DNA of 64,000 bases from the NCBI RefSeq assembly GCF_037038585.1, contig NC_092523.1, positions 4,531,001-4,595,000 on the forward strand, written 5' to 3'. Below are positions 13,201 through 21,032 of this stretch, piece by piece (positions within the stretch are counted from its first letter, which is position 1; the number at the start of each line of letters is the position of its first letter). The DNA comes from Patagioenas fasciata (Eukaryota; Chordata; Aves; Columbiformes; Columbidae). Made by a program: the position numbers and the translations under genes. The notes beneath the pieces were generated by a model, which did not search any database, was not told the DNA's origin, and saw only the letters and a program-made list of their open reading frames with translations.

Positions 13201-16200
13201 GATAGCACATTCGTCATTTCCTGGCAACATTTAAAATGGAATTTTAGAAGATCCATTGAAACCTATTTGTCCTATAGCCCATGGTAACGACCATTACTGC
13301 AAAATGTGAGCATATATATTTGATATACTGAGATGTGCTGGTATCTTGTATTCTAATGCACTTGCATCCAGCACCAGACTACTGTGAAGGCTGATGATGG
13401 TTTGCTGGAAAGGCTGAGGAATATACATATGTCTCATTTTAAAACCCACCTGGTATTGATATTCACGTAACAACCTTCATAAGCAGGTGATAAATTGCAT
13501 TTTTATGCCTTCCTCACCTGCACTGTACCCTTCAGTCTATTTCTCTCTCTGAGTTCTCTCCAACATCTCTGAATGGCTTCAAGCAGCCACTATATTATTT
13601 CAAACATAACCATGTAAATCTTCTGGGGCTTTTTATCCATTTTGCCCAAAGGTCGAATTTTTCTTGCCTGAGATTAGAGTGCTCTCACTTGGGTGCAGAA
13701 AGAACAATAGAGTTTCTGTGCAAGTTGAAAATAAAGGCTTTTATAACACACAGTCTATAAGCAAGTAGATGAATTTTGCCATTGCAAAATGAAGACCTCC
13801 AGCTCCACAACAAGTTCAGCATTTGCTCCTAGGTCCCAAACTATGATATAAAGGATGTTGCCCTCCAATTACAGAAAACAATGTTTTAGTTTATTCTACA
13901 TTAAAGGGTTTTCAAACATTAGCTTAGATTTCTCCTGTCTCTTCATCCTTCCTGGCTGGACTAACAGTAACTAAATACATGGCTGCACATATGGAATGAA
14001 AAATGAGTCACAAAAACCTCTGAGCCATATTCATTCTGTAATGTGGATGGTCCTGCTTCCCTCTTCCCCCTGTTATAGAGTTGCCCAAAAGTTAAGAACT
14101 TCTGAAAATAGAAACATATAGCATTCCTTTTCTTCTGATCATAAATAGTTTATAGAGGGTTCTCTACCTTTTAGTTCATTCTTATTGCTTCCCATGAATG
14201 CTCGTTTCTGCTCACTGGCTGGAAAACATCTGTGGTCAGAACTTCAGCTGGTGCAAATAGGTATATAATGGAGATTGGCTGATTCTTGCCAGCTGATTAT
14301 CTGAAATAAGGTATTTCAGCATTGAAAAATCTTCTATTTCCTATTAGGCAGAAAAGATAGTCACTGCATGATGTTAACAGCAGCTCTTGAAATAAGTATT
14401 TTTAAGTTAGAATGGGGCAAAATGTTATCTGAGTTTCATGAGTACACTTGAAATCTTGGGACTAGCCCAAAAATAACTTTTCTTCCATTTTTAGAGTATT
14501 TTGAATAGATGCTGACGTTACCTTTATAATGTCTTTCAAATACCACATTGGATAACATGATATTATTAGTCACATTTGTTGTTCTTCTGTCTCTGTAGCA
14601 AGACAATCATGTGCAGCGACATATCTTTCTTTCAAAGGGTTGCAGGGTTGGTTTTTGGTTTTATTTTTTGGAATGTCATTAATTAGGATACATGGAGATT
14701 GTGTATCTTCTGGTAAATTGATCTATTTTTACAGAGGTCTGAAAAAATAGAAAATAGGAAAAAAAAAAACCAGCAAGTATCTGGCTCTTTGACATGAAGA
14801 TGATCAGATTTACAGATTTCTTAGCCTCAGTGAATTTACTGCATACCTGACCTTTCACTATATTGAAGAAAGTCATAGTATGGGAAAGAAATGAATTCTC
14901 TTGTCGTGATATTTACTCTGGAGATTTACATCATCTTTTAGACGTTTTGAACCTACATCCTAGGTCTTGAAGCTAAGAAGTAAGTTCATCGATGGAAAAC
15001 AAATACGTCTTATTTTTCTTTAGACAAATAGAAGATTTATTATTAATCTAAGTCAAAAAGCTGAGTTCATTTAGAAAGACAGAAAGTGTTGTGTTTTTAA
15101 TGGTTAAAATGGAGGGGAAATGACAGCTTTCATATATCATTATTTGATTTTTAAAATTCTAGTCAAAGGAGAAAAGCATTTGGACAAGGATTTAATTGTA
15201 AAGGAAGAAAAGCAGGTCTAAGAACTTCTTTCAACCTTGAGATGGGGATGTGACAGCCAGAAAAAACCTACAAATGACAAAGGTAACTTTAATAGGTCTT
15301 TAGTTCTGGAGTAGAAGTTTTATTTTAATCCTCTTGAAACAGGGGAATGGATCAATCCATACCAGCTGATTTTAATCCTCTCTCTCAGTATGAAGTGACA
15401 TAACTCAAGATGACATCTATGGGACCAAAAGAACACAAGTCATGTTAAGTTCAGTCAGTAGAAAATAATGTATGTTACTGTTTTGTTTCCCTTTTGATTC
15501 TTAGTTTGCTGTATTTTAGGAGAAGAAATGAAAGCTGTATTTATAGCAGAAATGGGGGTTTGCTTGTACATGTAGCTGGCCATACTTATGCCGGTAGATC
15601 CTAATAACAGAATCTATTAATTTCATTTAATAAATTTGATTTGTATATATAGTCAATTCAAACTATTGTGCAAAAGTAAAAATATGACAAACATTTCCTT
15701 ACTTACAAAAACTGTGATCAAACTCACTTAGGATTCAATAAGCTTTGCAGAGGTTAATTAAATTTTTATAGATTTATTCTTCATTCAGTGCTGTAAATGC
15801 TCTTCTGTTTGGTTATCGTTGCCAAGTTGATGATGGGGGAAATTGAGAACCCTGATCTACATTCATCTTCTGTGTTGCCAGACATTGAAAAAATTTGCAG
15901 AATATTGATATGGCGTAAACTGGGGGAAGAAGGAGGAAACAGAACTACAGCTGAAAGCTGTTTGGGTGGTCTGTGGGCTACCATGACTATTAGACATAGT
16001 GAAACTTTCCCTCTTTGGGAATTAGCTACAGAAGAACAAACACTTTTCATCTTGCTTTCAGGCAAAATAGATAGTCACAGCTCCACCGAGGCTATACAAG
16101 GATGGAATGTGGCAATCTCAATTCCATGATGGTATTACAGTTACAAATACAAATAAAGTACACAGCTGGGTTCTGTGTCTTTCTGAATTACTGGAAAAGC

Positions 16201-17325
16201 TACTGGCTTCTAGGCTACTAGCAGTAGTATTATAGATTTCTATGTGTCATCTAGAAAACCCAAGTGGGGATGGTATTTTCTTGAGCTAGATGTCAAAGTA
16301 GTCAATGTCCCATGAGGTTTATAATCAATGTATTACATACATACCGTGTGGCTGTGATAGAAAATAATAATAATATTAATAATAATAATAAAAATATGAA
16401 GGCTCAGATAACTATATAAATAATATATTGAATGTGAAAGCCTCTGCTCAGCTTCTGTTTAATCTACTCAGTAAGTCCCCTCTTCAGCAAAACCAAAAAC
16501 ATGCTTAAGTCCAACTCTCTTCAACAAAGTAATGTGGCTTGTGTTTAGCTTTTTTCTTGTGATGAAGTGTTCTGCTAAATATGGATTGACTGCTAAATCT
16601 GAGCCTGAGGATGTTGTTAAAATAGTGGTTAGACGAGATGCAGTTAACATTATTTATTAAAAAGCTTTTAACAGCATTCTTTACAAAAAGCTGCTTAAAA
16701 AACGAATCTATCATGGGGTAAAGTTCTGCCTGGGGTTAAAAACTGGTAAAAAGATAAAAAAGGGTCAGACTTGATAGTTGCATTTCATCACAGGAAGACA
16801 ATTGTCACAGGAATCCACAACAGGCATGAAAATCCACAATGTTGCCTACAGGGATACCAGCTCTGTACACTGAGTAGTCTGAAAAATATCTGAGAACAGT
16901 TGGGGTTTTTATTTTGCAAAAGTTATTAAAATTATAGTTTGGGGTTTCTTTTTTGTTTTGTTTCTGTTTTGTTGTTGTTTCATTTTATTTTCTTTTTTAA
17001 CAAAGTGTAGCTAATGATTCCCCTGAATATTCCGGTTGCATTGTGGATCTCTTGCTTCAACACTGTGTTTAATAGGAGAACTCCTTTGAGGATCACTCTT
17101 GGTTTCTTTTAGACTTGGAAAATATCTTGCACAGTCCATGCAGTAGCAGAGACAAATAGCAATAAATATTGTTAACAACTGGAAGAAGGCCTTTAGCAGC
17201 AAAACATTTTTGGCGTGGAAAAATGTATGTTCTGTGCCATAATTTAAATCAGCCAAGACTAAATAAGACTTTGGAGAATTCTAGATGGCCACACTAAACT
17301 GTCTGCACAACATTCATGACAGAGA
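10275..17325. other. Unique AT-rich DNA, about 7 kb
   Basis: No gene or RNA was recognised. A short AAT repeat lies at about 16360-16398. A possible minus-strand exon at 12381-12501, with a good donor (GTAAGTGA) and a pyrimidine-rich acceptor, is treated under findings because support is weak. The open frames near 15781-16129 overlap on both strands and have no known domain. Confidence 0.5.
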
Positions 17326-17329
17326 AAAT

Positions 17330-17700
17330 TCACTGCAGATGAATTCAAGGTGATACGTGCTGGAAAGGACAATTCAACTGCTCAGACGCGTAGCTGACTT
17401 ATAAATTAGCTGTAATCACTCAGGAAAAAGGTCTTCCTGTCAGTGTAGACAACTTCATGAAAATATCTACAGTGACTGAGAAGCAAACAAGATGTCAAGA
17501 TGTATGATGAGACGGTGAGGGTTTAAGGCTGGAAGCGTTATAACGCCATGGTCTAAGTCAATGGTGTGCAGCCACTTTGAACATCATGACCAATTGTGGT
17601 TACTGCCCTTCAGAAGTAATTAACCAACTGGAAATAGAAAGGATTCAGAAAAAAATGACACTGTGTTTAAATGAGAGCTTATGAAATTTTCTAGGTGGGG
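17330..17700 (+). mobile_element. Ancient CR1-like LINE remnant
   Basis: Degenerate but ordered matches to the C-terminal coding part of amniote CR1 LINEs: 'gaattcaaggtgatacgtgctgg', 'ttagctgtaatcactcaggaaaaaggtctt', 'gaaaatatctacagtg', 'cgccatggtc' and 'ggaaatagaaaggattcagaaaaaaatgac'. All frames are interrupted. It lies just upstream of the younger CR1 that carries the provirus. Ends are approximate. Confidence 0.7.
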
Positions 17701-17892
17701 ATAACATTAAAATAGGTAACAGAAACACCTGAATTGAAAAGTTGCTTCCCATCTCCTATGTCGCAAATGGGAATGGGCTAGACTGTACCTAAAAGCCGAA
17801 GTGATGGATGTAAATTTTTGAGATGTATTTATAATTTACATGCACACCATATTCCTACAAAAATTCAGTTCAAGAGCTTAACCACTTTCACA

Positions 17893-18381
17893 CAATCACA
17901 GAATTCCAGAATGTCAGGGGTTGGAAGGGACCTCAAAAGCTCATCCAGTGCAATCCCCCCATGGAGCAGGAACACCCAGCTGAGGTTCCACAGGAAGGTG
18001 TCCAGGCGGGTTTGAATGTCTGCACAGAAGGAGACTCCACAACCTCCCTGGGCAGCCTGGGCCAGGCTCTGACACCCTCACCATGAAGAAGTTTCTTCTC
18101 AAATTTAAGTGGAACCTCTTGTGTTCCAGTTTGAACCCATTATCCCTTGTCCTACCGCTGGTTGTCACCCAGAAGAGCCTGGCTCCATCCTCCTGACACT
18201 CACCCTTTCCATATTGATCCCCATGAATGAGGTCACCTCTCAGTCTCCTCTTCTCCAGCTCCAGAGCCCCAGCTCCCTCAGCCTTTCCTCACACGGGAGA
18301 TGCTCCACTCCCTTCAGCATCTTGGTGGCTGCGCTGGACTCTCTCCAGCAGTTCCCTGTCCTTCTGGAACTGAGGGGCCAC
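17893..18381 (-). mobile_element. CR1 LINE, 3' half, split by the provirus
   Basis: A minus-oriented CR1 of the same subfamily as the 9.6-kb copy. The plus strand starts with the reversed terminal octamers ('cacaatcacagaattcc') and continues through the 3' UTR to 'ggaactgaggggccac', where it stops at the 5' LTR. It resumes at 24524 with a repeat of GGCCAC, so the two parts are one older insertion of about 870 bp interrupted by the retrovirus. Confidence 0.95.
18376..18381 (+). repeat. Target-site duplication GGCCAC, left copy
   Basis: Six bases directly before the 5' LTR are repeated exactly after the 3' LTR (24524-24529). Six bp is the usual duplication length for betaretroviruses/ERVK. The matching intact CR1 at about 9800 carries this sequence only once. 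Confidence 0.95.
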
Positions 18382-18565
18382 TGTGGAGAGTCTCTGGCTG
18401 TGTGCTGTGAACAAGCCAGGGCTTGATCCAGCTGTGCTACACGGAAGGATTTCCCTGAGACACCAGAGACAAAAGGAATGTAAACAGAAGCCGCTCTGCT
18501 CTCGACCCAGGCTGCAGGAGGGGCGTTGCCGCTGCGCATGAACAGTCTGTGAACAGTGCCCTGCA

Positions 18566-18573
18566 GCCAATCA
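18566..18573 (+). promoter_or_regulatory. CCAAT-type box in 5' LTR U3
   Basis: GCCAATCA lies about 80 bp upstream of the TATA box, a usual distance for a CCAAT element. Assignment is by motif only. The same motif is in the 3' LTR, 5692 bp downstream. Confidence 0.5.
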
Positions 18574-18650
18574 CCATAGTGGGGGGGATGAGTGACTGTG
18601 AGTGTAACCAATTGTAGCCTGCACTTGCCGCATGGCCTTTTGGTATAGAG

Positions 18651-18658
18651 TATATAAG
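18651..18658 (+). promoter_or_regulatory. TATA box of the retroviral promoter
   Basis: TATATAAG lies about 60 bp upstream of an ATTAAA signal. Transcription would start roughly 25-30 bp downstream, near 18680, defining the U3/R border. The 3' LTR carries the same box at 24343-24350. Confidence 0.8.
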
Positions 18659-18712
18659 GCTTGGAAAAACGTGGTCTCGGGGACATTGATATTCAGTGTT
18701 GTTTAAGAGTTC

Positions 18713-18718
18713 ATTAAA
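18713..18718 (+). promoter_or_regulatory. ATTAAA polyadenylation signal in 5' LTR
   Basis: A common variant of AATAAA placed after the presumed transcription start, as expected for a signal within R. The copy in the 3' LTR (24405-24410) would be the one used to end genomic transcripts. Confidence 0.6.
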
Positions 18719-18833
18719 GAGTACGGATGGTAAATTCACATTGAATTAGACTCCTTACTCTCGCCCGGCCCGCCCGTTCGATCAAAGAGCTTATGCCGGC
18801 GTCTGGATTCGTCGAATTTGCTACCGCCACATT

Positions 18834-18851
18834 TGGTAGCAGAGGATGGTT
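18834..18851 (+). promoter_or_regulatory. Primer binding site, initiator tRNA-Met type
   Basis: TGGTAGCAGAGGATGGTT begins 2 bp after the 5' LTR. Its reverse complement matches the 3' end of vertebrate initiator tRNA-Met (ending CATCCTCTGCTACCA) over all 18 bases. The primer class is therefore Met-i, unlike the tRNA-Trp type of avian leukosis viruses or the tRNA-Lys type common in betaretroviruses. A second, diverged copy follows at 18885. Confidence 0.85.
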
Positions 18852-18935
18852 CGTTAGCAGAGCATCACGCTTCGGATCTACATATGGTAGCAGAAAGATG
18901 GATCGTTAGCAAAGCATATCGCTCCGGATCGAAAT
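18834..18935 (+). repeat. Two 51-bp tandem copies spanning the primer binding site
   Basis: Unit 1 (18834-18884) and unit 2 (18885-18935) align along their length: both start TGGTAGCAGA, then share GATGG, CGTTAGCA, AGCAT and CGGATC. Unit 2 has changes within the PBS part (AAAGATGGA in place of GGATGGT), so unit 1 is probably the functional site. The duplication lies in the untranslated leader. Confidence 0.85.
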
Positions 18936-18942
18936 TACTGCG

Positions 18943-18948
18943 GTAAGC
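18943..18948 (+). promoter_or_regulatory. Possible major splice donor in the leader
   Basis: GTAAGC, preceded by CTGCG, lies between the PBS duplication and gag. Simple retroviruses splice from such a position to make env mRNA. This is motif-based only; no matching acceptor was identified, and env is deleted in this copy. Confidence 0.35.
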
Positions 18949-19069
18949 AGCGTTCATAAAAACGGAGCCAAGCCGGGGTGTGGGATAGTGTGCTTAGTCC
19001 GGTATCAAAAGACGGGCACCAGTCGAGCTGGCCACTCGCATCCTACGTTAAGACCGCGCTGATAAGATA

Positions 19070-20263
19070 ATGGATATTGAAACAGCCGCGGCACTGCTGA
19101 CGACTATTCTCTCTAAGAGAGGTATTGAATCGTCACAGGAAAAGCTAATCACATTGATTTTTTTAGCTCAGAAGTGGGGACACTTTGGGGAAGTTCCACT
19201 TTTGTTTTCCCCAACGGAATGGAGATCAGTGGGGGACACTATGTGGGACAAAACTATCAGAGGGGAAGAAGAGAAAGAAATTAAAGCTGTGAGAGAATTG
19301 TGGAAAACCGTATTAGAATCATTAGAAGTTTTGAAATCGGAACAACGTGCCGTCCTAAGAGCCGCGGAGGCGCTTGTTCCAGAACAAACCTGGACTGATA
19401 AAACTTGTCGTCCAAAAGAAAAGAGGGGCCTGTGGGCTACTCTGTGGGGTCTGCCTGCCGTTCGGGGTGGTCGCGGGGTCCCGGCTCAGCCAATACTTTC
19501 ACAATCCGATCTGCAACGCGGATTAGAAACTGCGCGGTTCGTAAACAAAGAACCGGAAGTTTCCCCCTCCGAGTCTCTGGGGCAATGTCCCAAGAAGGCG
19601 GAAGTGCAACTAGTCGACTGTCCGGATGTGGGAGGCCCTGAGTGCCGCCCTCCTCCTACCGCTCCGCCTCTGCCCTGCCCCGAGCCGGACGCCCCCCCTA
19701 CCTCCGAGAAAAGCGTGGGGGCCGGGCCCGGACCGGCCCGGCCCGGACCGGCCGCGGCGCAGCCGCCGGGGCCGGGGCCGCCTCAAACTTTGCCTCCGCA
19801 AGCACCCGCGGAAGTTTTTTGTGAGCCTCCTCCTACATCATTGGGCTCACCCCAAGCAGTAGAGCAGTTACTGCAAGTTATTACCAACAAGCTTGAACAA
19901 CTTAACTTAAGAGTGTCAAATGTAGAGAAAAATAAGGAACAAATTGAGTTTCAAAAACCAGCTTGCCCTTCACAAACAATGCAATCAAAGGTGCCTATAG
20001 ACTCTACTGACCAGCCGCAGCCCCGACGTAGCAGATGGTCAGGGGTCATCAAAGATGCCATTCTAGAAGGTGATTGGTCTCCAGCAAAATTAGCCCTACC
20101 GGTAATTCAAAATATGAACACTCAGACAACGGTATGGGAACCACACGATTGGAAAATTTTGCAGCAAGCAAAACAAACAACCACAAGCTATGGTATACGT
20201 TCAGCAGCTACCAGACACAAAGAACATCTCCGAACCTGTATCACAATCAGCGACCAACCGTGA
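19070..20263 (+). CDS. gag: Truncated Gag (matrix, proline-rich region, start of capsid)
   Basis: A 397-codon frame starting at the first good ATG after the leader. Residues 1-100 look like a matrix-type helical domain; there is no glycine at position 2, so no myristoylation signal. Residues about 185-260 are proline-rich and strongly GC-rich, with a PTAP motif at 196-199, a known Tsg101-binding late-domain motif. Residues 262-297 look like a coiled coil. Capsid appears to begin near 343 (PVIQNMN...WEPHDWKIL) but stops about 30 residues later. The major homology region and the CCHC zinc knuckles of nucleocapsid are missing, and the last 20 or so residues are out-of-frame sequence before a stop. 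The deletion junction is probably near 20190-20215. Gag from this copy should not form normal particles. Confidence 0.88.
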   Translation: MDIETAAALLTTILSKRGIESSQEKLITLIFLAQKWGHFGEVPLLFSPTEWRSVGDTMWDKTIRGEEEKEIKAVRELWKTVLESLEVLKSEQRAVLRAAEALVPEQTWTDKTCRPKEKRGLWATLWGLPAVRGGRGVPAQPILSQSDLQRGLETARFVNKEPEVSPSESLGQCPKKAEVQLVDCPDVGGPECRPPPTAPPLPCPEPDAPPTSEKSVGAGPGPARPGPAAAQPPGPGPPQTLPPQAPAEVFCEPPPTSLGSPQAVEQLLQVITNKLEQLNLRVSNVEKNKEQIEFQKPACPSQTMQSKVPIDSTDQPQPRRSRWSGVIKDAILEGDWSPAKLALPVIQNMNTQTTVWEPHDWKILQQAKQTTTSYGIRSAATRHKEHLRTCITISDQP

Positions 20264-21032
20264 ACCAGGCTTCTTTCACCTCAACAAGCCAAGCACCGCA
20301 GGAAGCCTCGGAGTTGATGTGGAGACAGCAGTAGATATAACATTGACCAATACTGCAATTCATAGAATACCAACTAATGCTAAAGGACCTTTATTTAGAC
20401 AAGATAGTCTCATTGGAGGCCTATTGATTGGCCGTTCTTCTGCTAGTATCAAAGGTCTTATAGTAATACCAGGTATAATTGATGCAGATTTCACAGCAAC
20501 TGTTCAAATCCTGGCCTACACTCTGCATCCGCCAATTTTTATTCCTTCTGGGAGTAGAATAGCTCAGGTAGTAGCACTGGAAAACTGCCTACCAATGCTT
20601 CCAGGAGTCCCTCCAGCATCCTCAACAGAAAGGCGTGATAAAGGATTTGGATCGACAGGTCCTGCAGTTTGCTTCACCTCATCAATGACTCAGCGTGCCA
20701 TGTTACGTGTGCAACTATTTCAGTCTGATTCTACTGTTGTTGTAGAGGTAAATGCAATGCTTGATACTGGAGCTGATGTCTCCATCATTAGTCAATTCAA
20801 ATGGCCACGAAATTGGAAACTTCAAAAATCAATCTCTTCCACTGTAGCTGGAGTAGGGGGTCAAACTACTCCAAATATAAGTGTTGATCCCATTTCGATT
20901 AGTTTCCCTGAAGGTCAATGTGTTACCCTTAGGGTGTATGTAATGGAATTGCCAAGCAGCCTTGAGGCGCTTATTGGCCGTGACGTCTTGGGGCAACTTG
21001 GTGCCGTGTTAACTACTTCACCTTTTCCTTAG
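20190..21032 (+). CDS. pro: dUTPase-protease (Pro) of the provirus
   Basis: An open frame of 280 codons counted from an ATG that may not be a true start; it overlaps gag by 74 bp. Residues 38-157 hold the five dUTPase motifs in order: GVDVETA (1), GRSSASIKG (2), GIIDADFTATV (3), SGSRIAQVV (4) and RRDKGFGSTG (5). Residues 189-275 are a retroviral aspartic protease with active-site LDTGAD (191-196), a flap-like GVGGQTTPN and LIGRDVLGQL. No G-patch follows. In normal betaretroviruses Pro is made as a Gag-Pro fusion by -1 frameshifting. Here the frame is +1 relative to gag, so the gag deletion has broken this link. It ends in TAG at 21030-21032. Confidence 0.9.
   Translation: MVYVQQLPDTKNISEPVSQSATNREPGFFHLNKPSTAGSLGVDVETAVDITLTNTAIHRIPTNAKGPLFRQDSLIGGLLIGRSSASIKGLIVIPGIIDADFTATVQILAYTLHPPIFIPSGSRIAQVVALENCLPMLPGVPPASSTERRDKGFGSTGPAVCFTSSMTQRAMLRVQLFQSDSTVVVEVNAMLDTGADVSIISQFKWPRNWKLQKSISSTVAGVGGQTTPNISVDPISISFPEGQCVTLRVYVMELPSSLEALIGRDVLGQLGAVLTTSPFP

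Larger units (their letters stand above)
18382..18831 (+). repeat. 5' LTR of the provirus, 450 bp
   Basis: Begins TGTGGAGAG and ends ACCGCCACA, so it has the TG...CA ends needed by integrase. It carries a CCAAT-type box (18566-18573), a TATA box (18651-18658) and an ATTAAA polyadenylation signal (18713-18718). The U5 end is CpG-rich. It appears identical to 24074-24523. A 100-codon antisense open frame occurs in both LTRs; it proves identity over about 300 bp but is not a gene. Confidence 0.97.

Noticed and set aside
13515..13570. Minus-strand donor CAG/GTGAGGAA with a short open frame
   Set aside because: The acceptor is weak and the exon would be about 51 nt; too little evidence.
15781..16129. 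Open frames of about 94-110 codons on both strands
   Set aside because: No recognised domain, no splice context, and opposite frames are open over the same bases.
18437..18739. 100-codon antisense frame, present identically at 24129-24431
   Set aside because: It lies inside the LTR in both copies. It is useful as proof of LTR identity but has no sign of being a gene.
19610..19862. Alternative frames over the GC-rich part of gag
   Set aside because: Shadows of the proline-rich Gag region; high GC suppresses stops in all frames.
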